Part shown: positions 23,260-36,339 of the stretch, one piece after another
How the letters are laid out: every line of letters begins with the position of its first letter
How positions within the stretch are numbered: the stretch's first letter is position 1
DNA from: Neoarius graeffei
Lineage: Eukaryota > Chordata > Actinopteri > Siluriformes > Ariidae
Direction of reading: 5' to 3'
DNA length: 64,000 bases
Assembly (NCBI RefSeq): GCF_027579695.1
Contig: NC_083577.1
Coordinates: forward strand, 43,440,198 to 43,504,197
Translations under genes and position numbers: made by a program
The notes under the pieces: model-generated
Told to the model about the DNA's origin: nothing
Seen by the model: only the letters and a program-made list of their open reading frames with translations
Databases searched by the model: none

Positions 23260-25104
23260 TTAGTCAGCATCTGGGTCACTTAGGCCTTCTTTTCCCTCCT
23301 GCTCAGCCGGTTCAGGAACCCTCCTGCAGTGGCTAGCGTGGATCCACGTCACTCTGCCTGTGACTTTCACTGCCGTTGGGGTCGTGAGCAGGACCTGGAA
23401 TGGGCCGTTCCACCGTGGCTTGTTCCACTTGGTTCGTCGGAAGTCCTTCACCACGATCCAATCCCCTGGTTGTAGATCGTGCAGAGGTCCCTCAGCGGGT
23501 TTGGGAAGTGCTTCTTTTACCTGTTTGTGGATAGATTTCAAAGCAGAGGACAACGTTGCACAGTAATTCAACATTGCATCATCATACAGTGTGGTGTCCT
23601 GCAGTGTTCCTTGAGCTAGCCCTATCCCCGTGTTGGGTACTCGTCCAAACAGAATTTCGAATGGGCTTAACCCATGTTTAGGCCTAGTTTGCATCCTCAT
23701 TTGTGTGAGTGCTACAGGGAGGACCTTTGTCCATCCTAGCCCTGTTTCTGCACAAGCTTTGCTTAGTTTATTTTTAAGTGACCCATTTTCCCTCTCTACT
23801 GCTCCCGCACTGGCAGGATGATAGGCACAATGTTGTTTCAGGTCTATCCCTAGGAATGCTCCTATTTTCTTTAGGGCTGCATTAACAAAGGGTGTTCCAT
23901 TGTCACTTGAGATTTTGCTAGGTATACCCCACCTAGGAATTACATCTCTCAGGAGTGCTTTGACTACCGCCTCTGAGTCTTGTTTAGCTGTGGGGAATAC
24001 TTCTACCCATTTTGAAAACATGTCAGCTATTACCAGGCAGTACCTTTTCCCTTCACTAGGTGTCAGTTCAATAAAGTCCATTTGGAGGTGATCAAATGGT
24101 TTGTCTGGTATTGGGTGTGCTGCTTGAGTTAGTCTGATACCTTGACCTGCATTATGTTGTGCACATATCAAGCATTGCTTGCAAAATTTTGCAGCATAAT
24201 TTGAAAACCCCTTTGTGAACCATCTCTTTGTTACTTCTGCTACCATCCCCCCTTTTGACACATGGGTGGGCCCATGTGCCAATTTTGCATAGAAAGGGAA
24301 CATGTATTTTGGTAGACAGGGACGGCCCGAGGAACAAACCCAGACCGAGTTTGCAAGGATACAGCCTGCCTGTTTCCAGACTCGTCTCTCGTCCTGGGTG
24401 GCAGTGCTCTGAAGGTCCGCTAGCTGTAAACAAGGGGTAGAAACCTGAGGAAAGGCAAGGTTAGAGGGTGAACTGGAAGCCGAGGCTGCACACTTAGCTG
24501 CCGCGTCCACCCTGGCATTCCCTTGAGACACAAGATCAGTATTGTTAGTACGGGCAGCACACTTACACACAGCAATAGCTCTAGGGAGTAGAACAGCATC
24601 CAACAACTCAGAGACCAGTTTATGATGTGCAATGGGAGATCCTGTGCTAGTGAGAAAATTTCTATGTTTCCAAATGGTGCCAAAATCGTGCACAACGCCA
24701 AATGCATACTTACTGTCCGTAAAAATATTGACAGATTGCCCTGCCGCCAATTTGCATGCCTCAATGAGGGCACAGAGCTCTGCAGCCTGCGCCGACAGGT
24801 TCGAGGGCAGACGTGACGCCTTGAGGACCTCGTGATCTGAGACTACGGCAAAACCTACTTTGTTCTTTCCCGTCTCTGGGTCTCTGGAGGCTGAACCATC
24901 CACATAGAGGATCATGTCTGGATTTTCCAAAGGGTCGCTCTTTAAATCTGCCCTGGGGGAACAAAAATCGTTAGTGAGAGCAACACAGTCATGTGGCTCT
25001 CCATCGTCCTCTGTAGGGAGAAGAGAGGCAGGATTCAGAACAGTACAATGTTTCACAGTGATGTTAGGCATATCAAGTATGACTGTGTTATACTTCAACC
25101 ATCT
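23260..25104 (-). pseudogene. pol: Proviral pol, RNase H and integrase segment
   Basis: The second part of Pol, in the same frame as the RT segment but separated from it by one TAG at 25105-25107. RNase H shows YVDGSASRDP, AAELCALIEA and FTDSKYA. Integrase shows the zinc-binding HGPTH plus CKQCLIC, then the catalytic triad: Asp in LQMDFIEL, Asp in SSDNGTPF and Glu in AVEREN, followed by a C-terminal basic segment (DWIVVKDFRRTKW). Pol ends at 23260, about 370 nt before the env ATG, so env is not overlapped. Apart from the TAG the segment is intact. Confidence 0.88.
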
Positions 25105-26697
25105 CTATGCTGACAAATGTGATGTCTTTTTCTCCAACAGAAGCAGGGAGACAGCATGTGGGACCAAAAGGGTGAGGTTAGAATACCCCACAATATTTCT
25201 GGAGGCAGTTACCGCCTTTTCAGCTGCAGCAACTGCACACAGGCAAACAGGAAGTCCAGCCGCCACTGGATCCAGCCTGCTGGAGAAGTAAGCTACAGGT
25301 CTCAATCTATCCCCGTGTTTCTGCAAAAGAACACAGGTCATAAAACCCTTCTTTTCATCTACAGTTTGAACAAATGGTTTATTGAGATCAGGCAGTCCCA
25401 GTGTGGGTGTGGTCTGCAGGGCGCCTTTTAGGGCCAGGAATGCTTCTTCAGCTTCTGGTGTCCATATGACAGGTGATGAAGCGGTGAGGGATGAACCATG
25501 CACGAGCTCTCTCACTGGACTTTCCAGGATGGAATAATTCGGAATGAATGCTCTGCAATAGGAACACATACCCAAAAATGACAAAACTTGTTTCACAGTG
25601 ATCGGCTTGGGAATTTTCTGAATAGCTGAGACTCTGTCTGCAGACAGCGTTTTTCCCTCCCCTGTGATATCATGCCCCAAGAAATGCACCTTCTGTTTTG
25701 CAAACTGTAATTTTGTGAGGCTAGCCTTATGACCTTCCTTAGCGAGGTGTCGCAGTAGCGTTATGGTGTCATCCTCACATTGAGCTTTAGTTGGGGCACA
25801 AATCATTAAATCGTCAACATACTGCAGCAAAGCTGATCTTGGTGACAAAGTTAACGAAGCGAGGCTGTCTCTGAGGCTCTGGTTGTATATGGTTGGGGAC
25901 TCACAGTAACCCTGGCACAAACGAGTGAAAGTGTATGGACGACCATCATACATAAAGGCAAACCAATACTGGCTGTCTTTATGTATAGGAATAGAAAAGA
26001 ACGCATTTGCTAGATCCACCACTGAAAACCACTTACTGTCAGCAGGCACCTGGCCCGAAATGGTGTATGGGTTAGGGACGTCAGGTGCGCGCAGAACAAC
26101 CGCAGCATTGACTGCTTGCAGATCTTGGACAAACCTCCACTCATCGGGCTGAGACGATTTTCTTGCCTTCTTAACTGGAAAAATAGGAGTGCGCACTGGA
26201 GAGTCCAGGCAAGGGACAATTACACCTGCCTTCAGCAACGAATCAAAGACTGGTTTTATACCTGCAGCTGCTTCTGGTTTGAGTGGATACTGGGTCTGCC
26301 TAGGCCTGAAATCCGATTTGGGGGTGATCACCACTGGTTCAGCATTCTTTATTAGGCCCACATCATGTTTACCCTTTGCCCAAACGGAATTTGGAACTCC
26401 CGCCAATTTGGGGTGCACCTCTGCTGGAGTTATGCCTGTGGAAACAGAGACAAACAGGCCACTATGGCTGGGGTCCCCAGGACCCTGGTCATCAGTGGCT
26501 AGTATTACGCTGCGCTTAACATGCACACACACAGCCTGACTTTGCTTGTAGACCCCAAGCCTTTGACAAAACACACTAGGGTCCTCTGTTCGGGACCATT
26601 CATTGTCATTGGCTGCACACTTCTTGACCCACTTCCCCACGTCTTTCCAATGGGCGGCTCGCGGTTTTGCTAATGAGACATGGGGTATAGAATCAAT
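25105..26697 (-). pseudogene. pol: Proviral pol, reverse transcriptase segment
   Basis: The RT domain has the fingers/palm motif [11 protein letters not shown] near 26140, [18 protein letters not shown] and the catalytic YVDD at 25810-25821, then the thumb and connection. It ends at a TAG (25105-25107). On its N-terminal side it is cut by the hAT element at 26698. The frame matches the protease segment, because the hAT plus its 8-bp duplication totals 1677 bp, a multiple of three. Confidence 0.88.
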
Positions 26698-26759
26698 CAG
26701 GGGCGCAGATAGGATTTTTGAACTGGGGGGGACTGAGCTGTCAGCAAATGATTCCATTT

Positions 26760-27488
<729 letters not shown>

Positions 27489-28374
27489 ATACATGTTATT
27501 TCACCTCCCTCACTGCCATCACCAGGAACTACCTGCAGGCCAGGACAATGATAACATTTTAACATAGCCTATGGAAATCCAAAGTTTACACATTATCATC
27601 ACGCACAGAAACTGCAAAACTAGTTTTAAAACCGCTAAGTTCCAACTGTTAACCATAGCGAGAGTCTGGGCTACGTGTGTGTGTGTAAAGTGTAAACCAG
27701 CGCATCCTGACTTTCTAACTATGCCTGTGTGTTGCGTGAGCGGCAGTCAGTCAACAACTCTTCGCAAAGTTTCCTTATGAAACAATATGCTCGCTGAAAT
27801 TATGGCAGGGAACGCCAGATTAAACATTAAAACTGCCTTCTGAGCACTGTATCTACAGGCTACCACCGAAAGAAGGAGGCTACCAGACAGGCATCACTAC
27901 TCTGTACGATTTTACTTTCACTACGACATTACTTTGAACAGACTATCAAAAAATTGCAAGGTGATATGATAAAGTAAGGCACAGTTTACTTACAGTCGTT
28001 TTTTTTTTTTTTTTGAAAAAACGATGCAATCGTTTTCTGCCTTTTGGCACCCTTCATCATGCCGTGTTGGGGTCCTGAACTAGGAGGCGCTGTCCCCGAT
28101 ATGCCTGTCAAACTTGTGGGTAACCATAGCAACCAAGCTCGAGCTCGCAACCTGTGCAGTCTGCGCAGTTGCAACTGTATACACTGCTGTGCACCTCAAT
28201 AAACCGAATGGTAATTAGTCTTTTGATTTTTCCGTGAGGTTTGCCTTATGCAAAGAAAGACAGCATAGACGTTTTTTCCTCCCTATAAGTGGGGGGGACC
28301 GAACGAGGTGAATTTAAATCTGGGTGGGACGAATCCCCCCCGTCCCCCCCTCTATCTGCGCCCGTGGAATCAAT

Positions 28375-29298
28375 GATGTCAAAGAAATCATGTTGGCAGC
28401 AGTCAACCTCAGAGTCCTCTGTTCTGAGGCCGTACATAACATGTTTGAGAACACTGCGATTAGCATCGATGCAGCTGTTTGGACAACGAGTAAAATGGAC
28501 CTGCACAGCACAATGTTTAGACCAATATGTAGTTTTGAGGGTCAATCTTTCACGTGTGTGGGGGTCTGCAAACCAAGTCTTTTCAAACTCTACGTCTTGC
28601 CCTTGGTGAACATGCGCTGTACAATGCAAATCTTCCTCTTTCATATAATCTGTGTCAACTGATGAGGTGTTCAAGCGTGCGAGCTGTACAAGGCGTTTTG
28701 GAGTTTGTGTGAGCTGATCTGAGCAGAGCCGCCAGACATACACATACAGGGGGCTTCCAAACCCATACTGCACACCGCACATTTCACTTACTTCAATGGT
28801 TAGCCCATCTGGAGTGGACATGAGATTTACTCCTAATTTGCACATTAAATCACGTGCTAACAAATTCACTGGACATGTATGTGAGATGAGAAATGAGTGG
28901 GACGTAACTATTCCTCCCTCGCTTTCACACGGGAGGTTGACTGAGAAAGTTTCGGTTACAGGTCGTCCCGAGATGCCCACTGTCTGAATAGAATTTGAGC
29001 TGAGCGGTGGGTCTACTGGAAGTACCCCATGTTGTATCACTGAGTGTCCTGCTCCAGAATCTACTAAAAAGGTTAACACATGCCCACACACAGTGAGGGG
29101 CATACAAGGGAGTTTAGAAAAGGGAGTAGTTGTGTATTTTAACAAACTTAATGCAACTTCAGGTGTATTTATTTGGACTGGTATATCGGGCGTTTCTGTG
29201 TAGTCTTGCTGTTGCATGCAGGTGCTGCTACTAATGTGTTTAACGTTATGTGAATGCTCCTGTCTATGTGTATGTGTATCATCAGGTGTGTGTGTGTG
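28375..29298 (-). pseudogene. pro: Proviral protease and pro-RT linker
   Basis: A retropepsin domain with the catalytic FLVDSGAGHSV motif near 29040-29075 and a conserved LLARDLMCKLG helix near 28850. After the protease come about 135 residues with several Cys and His (for example CCQHDFFD) before the hAT insertion, and about 90 more on the other side before recognisable RT. The frame is -1 relative to gag, with the first in-frame ATG at 29217 and the frame open from 29298. The gag-pro junction has a (CA)n run and a stop in the pro frame, so the original gag-pro expression mechanism is unclear. Confidence 0.8.
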
Positions 29299-29345
29299 TT
29301 ACCTCCCCTGTTCTCTGTGTGGGGCCTGTTCCCGGAGTCCGCCCA

Positions 29346-30941
29346 TCAGTCTGCTTTGCTGTACTCCTCACAGGGCTTCTGCCTGTTACTGTGGAGACAA
29401 TTTCGAGCAATGTGTCCCTTCCGATTGCAGTTGTAGCAGGTTACGCCTTTAATCCAGGACGGGTCGCCCCAGGTCATCCTGCCTCGGCCCCTACCTCGAC
29501 CTCTTCCTCTTCCTCCTTCTCCAGGCTGAACAGTCTGGAAAAGAGTGAGAGTGGCGGCATGTAGGTCTTGGTCTCTTTGTGTCGACTTTGTCTTCTCCTT
29601 CTCCTTCAGCAGCTTTTCTGCATGCACAGCGTACTGCTCGATCTTGGTGAGACTGGTGGTTTCCCACAGGAGACAGAGCTGCTTTACTAACTTGGCCACT
29701 GCTGGATCCATACCGCTCATGAAACTGTTCCGCAGGTGCGCTTCCCAGACCTCAGGAGTGCCTTCCACTCCAGCCAGGGTCGCGGGTCTGGTCAGGCCAC
29801 TGTGTTTCTCATGCACGGCAATGAGACGGGTGAGAAATGCTGACACCCCTTCTCCATCTTCTTGCTTACACATACTGATCTTAGTCATGTCTATGTTCAA
29901 AGGAAAAGCACTATCCAGACGAGCACAGAGAGCAGTGATGGTATCTCTATACTCACTATTGCCAGCCGCGCTCCAGTCTGGTGTAGTCATTCGCTGGTCA
30001 GCTTCCGGCCAATCTTTGGAAACTTTGTTCCAATCTATACCCATCTTGATCATGAGTAGGCGGCGAAGTTCATGGGTGGTCGGTCGGAATTCTCTGCAAA
30101 ATATCAACAGCTCATTACCAAATGTCTTTCCTCCTACCTCTCTCACATTGGGAAGAGAAGCCATGCTTTCCTTCATGTCCGCTGTCGTCCAGGGTCTGTG
30201 GACTAAAAGCACGCCATCAGCTCCAGCCACTTCCACCATTGGAAGATGAAGGACTTCAGACTTTAGATTATGGCCTTGTGGACCCACTGGTGAGCACGTG
30301 GTCAGGTCCAGGAGAGTATCTTTTCCATCGCCATATGTAAGACCGGATCTCGTGTGTGATGGAGAAGAGAGGGGAGGTGCTGACGCTGGAGGCGGCTGGT
30401 AGGCTGGAGGAGATTCCAGAGGCTCAGTTTTTTCCTTCGTCTCAACTTCTCCCCTTCTCTGTGGGTGAGGCGCTTGTGGGAATGATGCTCCGCCTTGCTG
30501 AGGAGGCAGTGTATGTCGGGGTGGTGGGGCAGACTCCAGGTCAGGGTCCATCTGAAATTTCAAACACTGAGAAGAGGGTGACAGCCCTGCCTGTCGTTTC
30601 TCTCTTTTGTACTCTCTCTTAAGTGTTTCTTCTTTCCATGCAGAAAACGCCCTCCAGTCCCCTAAGAACTTAACATTATCTGCAGACTCTTCTTTTTCCT
30701 TCTGTTTCAACTTTTCTTCTAACTGTCCTATCTGCCTGGGACTAAAACTGCCCTTCTCAGGGAATCCTAAGTCCTTTACCCATATGTCAAACTGTGCCAA
30801 ACAATCCTCGCCATACGAGGTTTTCATAAACTGGATGTTTGGGCTGTCATAGGAACACCCACTTCTTACTATAGCACATGTAGCTTCAGGCTTACCTGCT
30901 TCTTCCTTTCCTTTCTCTAACTTGCTGCTTCTGTTCCCCAT
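29346..30941 (-). CDS. gag: Endogenous retroviral Gag, 531 aa, open
   Basis: The structural polyprotein. It starts MGNRSSK, an N-myristoylation signal for membrane targeting. A proline-rich region (about residues 150-205) includes a PPAY late-domain motif. The capsid-like middle is followed by an RG-repeat segment (GRGRGRGRG) and a single CCHC knuckle CYNCNRKGHIARNC near residues 500-515. The frame is complete, with a natural stop at 29346. The ATG at 30941 lies about 770 nt downstream of the primer-binding site. Confidence 0.9.
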   Translation of the reverse strand: MGNRSSKLEKGKEEAGKPEATCAIVRSGCSYDSPNIQFMKTSYGEDCLAQFDIWVKDLGFPEKGSFSPRQIGQLEEKLKQKEKEESADNVKFLGDWRAFSAWKEETLKREYKREKRQAGLSPSSQCLKFQMDPDLESAPPPRHTLPPQQGGASFPQAPHPQRRGEVETKEKTEPLESPPAYQPPPASAPPLSSPSHTRSGLTYGDGKDTLLDLTTCSPVGPQGHNLKSEVLHLPMVEVAGADGVLLVHRPWTTADMKESMASLPNVREVGGKTFGNELLIFCREFRPTTHELRRLLMIKMGIDWNKVSKDWPEADQRMTTPDWSAAGNSEYRDTITALCARLDSAFPLNIDMTKISMCKQEDGEGVSAFLTRLIAVHEKHSGLTRPATLAGVEGTPEVWEAHLRNSFMSGMDPAVAKLVKQLCLLWETTSLTKIEQYAVHAEKLLKEKEKTKSTQRDQDLHAATLTLFQTVQPGEGGRGRGRGRGRGRMTWGDPSWIKGVTCYNCNRKGHIARNCLHSNRQKPCEEYSKAD

Positions 30942-31714
30942 TGTACACTGTTATATTAATAGGCTGTGACAACAGCGGCTGAGTTTCTTTATCAGGATCA
31001 CAAAAAGAGCAGGTTGGACTATGTCCAAAAATGCGACACAATAATCTTTTAGGTGTGTTCTTATTAGTAAACAATTTATCTGACATTTGCCTTAAACCAA
31101 AGTAGGTATCATTTAACACAACAACCTCAAAGACAACTCGCGCATGTGTACAAAAGCGGTTTCTCTGTTTCAGAATTTGGAGGAGGACAGTACTCTGTTA
31201 ATTCATCAATATTTTGCGTGCACACCGGTGTCTTTTTGCGTTTTTGCGATCGAACCTCTCTATCCCGTTCCCCAGACGGGCCAGTTGTTCACACAGAACA
31301 AAGGGAGCAAGATTCAATTCCCACAAATCGCTGAACGTGAATCCGTCGAAACACGCACCCGTACTTCCCCTCCTCAAGTAGGCGAGCGATTACCCAGTCG
31401 TCACTTAGGCGGATAATTCTCTAACACAACCCAATAAACTACTCGCGGTTTATTGTCTCAAAATTGTGTTTTTATCCGTTGTCTGCAAACATATTGATGG
31501 TACCACAGTTTAGCAGTCCTCCTGAGCTCGGACAAACTTCTGTCCGTCTCTTATATCATTTTTAAATACTGTTTCCACTAATTTCTTTACACAAGAATGC
31601 AAAGTTATCACTTACTGGTTCGGTGAGCCCTGATGGCCTGGTCTCTCGTCCGAGTTTTCAGCTCCGCAACGTAGCCTTGGGAGTATTCCGTCGTCCGAGG
31701 ATCAGACGCATAGG
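30942..31714 (-). other. Proviral leader between PBS and gag
   Basis: About 770 nt expected to hold the packaging signal. It contains a 75-codon open frame (30892-31119, - strand) out of frame with gag and without motifs I recognise. The frame gives no clear glyco-Gag extension. Confidence 0.6.
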
Positions 31715-31732
31715 GCCCACCCAGGGACGCCA
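31715..31732 (-). other. Primer-binding site complementary to tRNA-Asn
   Basis: On the - strand TGGCGTCCCTGGGTGGGC begins three bases after the LTR's CA end. On the + strand the bases equal the 3' end of vertebrate tRNA-Asn(GTT) including CCA. Confidence 0.88.
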
Positions 31733-31735
31733 AAT

Positions 31736-32256
31736 TGTAATGGAAATTTCTAATAAACACTTCAGAACGCTTAACAGTCGTCTTTTCAGTCATTTATTAA
31801 AGTAAATCATACAAAAGGTATATAAGAAAGGAAAGAAAGAAAATTAAAGCAGAACATCACCTCTAGTGATGAGAGAGTACGCGCGCGCTCTCTGAGTTGT
31901 GTTTTAGTGGCTGCTATCTATTATACTCTAAAGGCATTTGTTTACTGCTTGCATCTTCACGTGATTGGCTCAAGATTTTCTATGAAGCTTTGTTAGAGCG
32001 TGCACCTGGCGTGCGGGCGGATGCGTAGTTATGAGAACTCAGGCACCCTGCTTATCACCACCAAGGTCAGGAAAGGTGGTTACATCATGAGAAGATGCAA
32101 GCTAGGATGAACTCAAGCACCCTGCTCATTACCACCAAGGCCACAGAAAAGCGATTACAACATAGGAAAAAACATCTTTCTCAGTATAGGCCACTTGAGC
32201 TCAACACACAGAAACACAGAGAATAATAATGTTCATCCATTAAAAATTCCCTCACA
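31736..32256 (-). repeat. Proviral 5' LTR
   Basis: 521 bp, TG...CA ends on the - strand, nearly identical to the 3' LTR. A TATA-like AGTATAATAG stretch lies near 31918-31930, with AATAAA near 31794-31800 (- strand). Confidence 0.93.
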
Positions 32257-32305
32257 AGACATAAAAAAACAAATTATTTTGTCGATAACTACTCATAACT
32301 TATAC

Positions 32306-32628
32306 CTTTATTGACCATGTCTGAAAGATGCAACTGGGGATCAGTGATCTTCACCTTTCCTCTTGAGGTCTTCATGCATCAACCTGATCCTGCTTTTTCC
32401 TGCCTGACTCAGACTGTATTGGGTGTATAAGGCTTCCAGGGGCTCTTGGTACAGTTCCTGGTCCTCCACGCTTAAGTACCCAAAATACAGGATTTTATAA
32501 GCTGGTAGCATGCTGTAAGTGCTCATGCTGGCATCATATGCTGAAAGCCAGCAATGGTTTACAAACCCCCTCTGAGGACTGGAGGCAGGAATGTTCAGCA
32601 TGAGGCATAGCTCCTTAAAGTACTGCGC
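32306..32628 (-). pseudogene. hAT-like gene, upstream exon with 1-nt deletion
   Basis: Bounded by GGTCAG on the right (3' splice site) and GTATAAG on the left (donor). It encodes AQYFKELCLMLNIPASS, LPAYKILYFGYLSVEDQE and LSQAGKSRIRLMHEDLKR, then a frame break near 32350, after which the other frame continues (KVKITDPQLHLSDMVNK) to the donor. The length is 323 nt, one short of a multiple of three. The provirus sits in the intron to its left, between this exon and 20004-20216. Confidence 0.6.
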
Positions 32629-34385
32629 CTGACCAACAGATAATTTGTGAAATTACTGAATTATACCTAAAGTTTTTTCTGATTTAAGAGCCCAATACCT
32701 AGTCCAGCAATTATATTTTAGATATCAATTCCTCTGTATATATGTTTCATACATCTTGCCAAATGCAGTGGAAATATAGTAATGTATTGCTATCCACTGC
32801 AACTATGGTACCAAGGTCTGAGTACTTAAAGATATGTTCTGCAACAGGACTGTCCTGATAACATCCCCCATGACTCCACACTCCAGCTCCAGCCCACCAC
32901 CACTGCTGCCAGGGCCTCTCTACAACTTCATATCTTGGAGGCCCATCCACCTACCACCACAGCTTCAACTCTCTCCATTCTGGAGAGGGATGCCAATAAG
33001 CTCTTTAATCCTCTGGGGTCTGAGGGTATTTTCTGGCACTCTAATGATTTTGGCATGCTCTGATTTTGTCAATTTCAACAAATCTAAGCAGTATTTTCAA
33101 AGTCATATGATTTTTTGTATTCAGCACAAGTTCAGCTACAATAATATCCATGCAGTATGTATGTCATGTTTGTATTTTTTTTTAATAACAAATGAAGATG
33201 TGGTAAAAAGCAGTTTTAGAACTGTGTTGGAATGTGTGAAAAAACATGACCTTACCCATTCTGTCGAACCGTTTTGGTCACTTGAGGTGATTCTGTTCAG
33301 TCTTAGGAATGTATCAAGCACAAAAACTTAAATCTGCTCCATTGATTTGGACAATTAACTGGCCATCAAAAAAATGTATGTCCTATTGTTTTGGGATCAA
33401 GGGTTGACAGTGGGAGGGGTATTCAATGGGAAGTTTAAAAAATTTCCATTCATTCAATGAGAAGAGTGAAAACCTCTCCCACTGCCATCTCTTAATCCCA
33501 TCAGGTTATGTCACAATGGGTAAGGTAATGTTTTTTCACACATTCCAACACAGGTCTAAAACTGCTTTTTACAACAGTTTCATTTATCAAGTATTTGACT
33601 TTATTTTGGTACTTGACTCTTCAGTGTGTCTTGAAATTAACTATTGTACTATTTGACAAAGTTAGAGCCACAACCAACTCTGTTACCCTGTTAAACAATT
33701 ACTCTAATTTTGCTCCCACTCCAACTCTAGATTTTACTCTCTAAACTCAAAATAGAGCAAAATGAACTATTTTGAGGAAAATACTTTTAACTCTGGAAAA
33801 AAAATTGCTCAGTCATTTTTTCCTGTGTAAGCACTACAGCACCACACGTCAACCGATCTGCTCATCAGAAATAGAAGAAATATTTACACTTAGAGTTGAT
33901 CTTTGGCTGGATTGAGTCGAAGTAAAAAAAAAGGCACCGTTCATCATCAGTGTTGCAGTTAAGATTGATTTGAATCACTGTCTTGAATCATCTGAAGTGC
34001 ATAAAATCCGTGTGCCATCTCGCAACAAGTCTTACCTCCAAATAGCCTAAACTATGTCAGATTTTATCCTGTTTACAGTGGGCGTTCCCACCACAAAAGA
34101 GAAACCAATTGAAAGCGAAAGAGTGAAAGTGATTATCATGCAATTATCATGTGGATAGTCTTTTATGAATGTGTAAGTGTGCAATCAGCACTCCAACTCC
34201 AGTGTGACTGAGGAAGGTGAAAATTTTATGTTTCATCTAATTTAGGTAATTTAAAAACTAATATTATTTGGCAGTGGGCACATAGGAAAGTGTAAAGTTT
34301 CATAATGCTTGTATGATAAACTCACGAAAATATTACTCAATACATGACCTACTCATTCTAAACCTGCCAAGCTTCACCGGCGAAG
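32629..34385. other. Non-coding stretch with a foldback
   Basis: No gene is visible. An inverted repeat of about 63 bp joins 33199-33261 with 33515-33577 (GTGTTGGAATGTGTGAAAAA and its complement), probably a decayed MITE. The rest is AT-rich and unassigned. Confidence 0.55.
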
Positions 34386-35760
34386 CTCTTGACCCCAAAG
34401 GGTGAAGAAGCTGAACCCCCGCAAAGCAGCAGGTCCCAATTCAGTCTCGCCATTTACCCTGAAGCACTGTGCTAATCAGCGGTCCCTGTGGTTCACAGAT
34501 ATCAACACCTCACTGGAGACATGCCATGTGCCAGCCTGCTTCAAGGCCTCCACCATTATCCCTGTCCTCAAAAAGCCAAGGATCACAGGATTAAATGACT
34601 ATGGACCCATCACCCTGACTTCTGTGGCTATGAAATCCTTTTGAGCCCCTTGTGCTTTACCACCTTAAAGCCATCACCGACATGCTCCTGGACCCCATGC
34701 AGTTCACCTGCAGACCCAATAGATCTGCTGACGACACGGTCAACATGGCTCTTCATTTCAAACTCCCCAGGAATCTATGCTAGGATCCGGTTTGTGGCTT
34801 TCAGTTCCGCCTTCAACACCATCATCCTGGCTCTTCCGCAGGACAAGCTCTCCCAGCTGAGCGTGCCTGACTCCACCTGCAGGTGGATCACTGACTTCCT
34901 GTCTGACAGGAAGCAGCATGTGAAGCTAGGGAAACGGGTCTCTGACTCCTGAACCATCAGCACTGGATCCCCCGAAGGCTGCATCCTTTCTCATCTACTC
35001 TTCTCCCTGTACGGTACACCAACAGCTGCACCTCCAGTCATCAGTCTGTATAGCTCCTAAAGTTTGCAGATGACACCACCCTCATTGGACTCCTTTCTGA
35101 TGAGGATGAGTCTGCCTTCAGGTGAGAGACTGACCATCTGGTGTCCTGGTGCAGGCAGAACAACTTGGAACTTAATGTTCTAAAGACAGTGAAAATGATT
35201 GTAGACTTCAGGAGGTACTCTGCCACACCCTCCCCCATCACCCAACTTCCCAGTAACCTCTGTGGAGTATTTCCACTTCCTGGGCACTATAAAATCACAC
35301 AGGACCTCAAGTGGGAGATGAATACCTGCTCTTTCACCAAGAAAGCACAGCAGAGGATGTACTTCTTGCAGCAGTTGAAGAGGTTTGATCTGCCAAAGAC
35401 AGACAACGATGGTGCACTTTTACACAATCACTGAGTCCATCCTCACCTCCTCCATCACCATCTGGTATGCTGCTGCCACTACCAGGAATAAGGGCAAACT
35501 GCAACACATCATTCACTCTGCTGAGAGGATGATTAGCTGCAATCTTCCATCTCTTCAGGACCTGTATGAGTCCAGGACCCTGAGGAGAGCAGAAAGGATT
35601 GTGGCCAACCCCTCACACCCTGGACACAAACTTTTTGAATCACTTCCATCTGGTAGGAGGTCATAGTCCATTAAAACCAAAACCTCACACCATAAGGCCA
35701 GCTTTTTTCCCCACTACAGCTGTACGAGTACATACACTTTTGTACGACCCCTCACAAACT
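34386..35760 (+). pseudogene. L2/CR1-like LINE reverse transcriptase fragment
   Basis: A decayed RT across several frames: KLNPRKAAGPNSVSP, TIIPVLKKP, the palm motif FADDTTLIGL near 35070-35100, LVSWCRQNNLELNVLKT near 35135-35190, and the thumb/C-terminal stretch SILTSSITIWYAAATTRNKG. Many stops and frameshifts. It lacks an endonuclease. It is flanked on the right by an inverted copy of its own start. Confidence 0.8.
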
Positions 35761-35766
35761 CCATGT

Positions 35767-35916
35767 GAAGCAGGCTGGCACATGGCATGTCTCCAGTGAG
35801 GTGTTGATATCTATGAACACCAGAGACAGCTGATTAGCAGCTGTAAATGCTTCAGGGTAAATGGTGGGACTGAGTCAGGACCTGCTGCTTTTGCGGGGGT
35901 TCAGCTTCTTCACCCT
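35767..35916 (-). repeat. Inverted copy of the LINE fragment's first 145 bp
   Basis: The reverse complement of 34399-34541 (from AGGGTGAAGAAGCTGAACCC to CCAGCCTGCTTCA) with scattered differences, giving arms separated by about 1.2 kb. Confidence 0.85.
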
Positions 35917-36118
35917 GGACAAGTCGCCAGGTCATCGCAGGGCCGACACATAGACACAAACAACCATTCACACCTATGGTCAATTTAGAGCCACCAATTA
36001 ACCTAACCTGCATGTCTTTGGGGAGACACAGACATGGGGAGACCATGCAAACTCCTGGCTTGAACCCAGGACCTTCTTGCTGTGACGCAACAGTGCTAAC
36101 CACTACACCACCATGGCC
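35917..36118 (-). mobile_element. tRNA-derived SINE, truncated and decayed
   Basis: A - strand copy of the (ATGAG)n SINE family lacking the tail. The head (near 36118) keeps AGTGGTTAGCACTGTTGCGTC and the body is internally deleted. It starts exactly where the inverted LINE arm ends. Confidence 0.75.
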
Positions 36119-36339
36119 CTACACGAAACCTCACTCCAAATTTCCCTGAGTTGAATTGGTTGCCATGGAAAAATAATCACAGAAATCTCCCCAAAAAATG
36201 TTAAAAGGCACAACTCCTCTAGTCACTTAACATAGTCTGGTTTCGTGAAAAAAAAAAATTCCTGATAATTTTTTATTTATGCTCCGAAAACTAAATTGTT
36301 TACGGCCAGACTGATAGCTATATCCCCTCACATTATATG

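Noticed and set aside
29545-30249. 234-aa open frame on the + strand
   Set aside because: It is the antisense shadow of gag.
30892-31119. 75-aa open frame in the proviral leader as an accessory gene
   Set aside because: No recognisable motif, out of frame with gag, and the length is expected by chance.
31715-31735. A tRNA-Asn 3' end on the + strand
   Set aside because: Only the last 18 bases match; it is the retroviral primer-binding site, not a tRNA gene.
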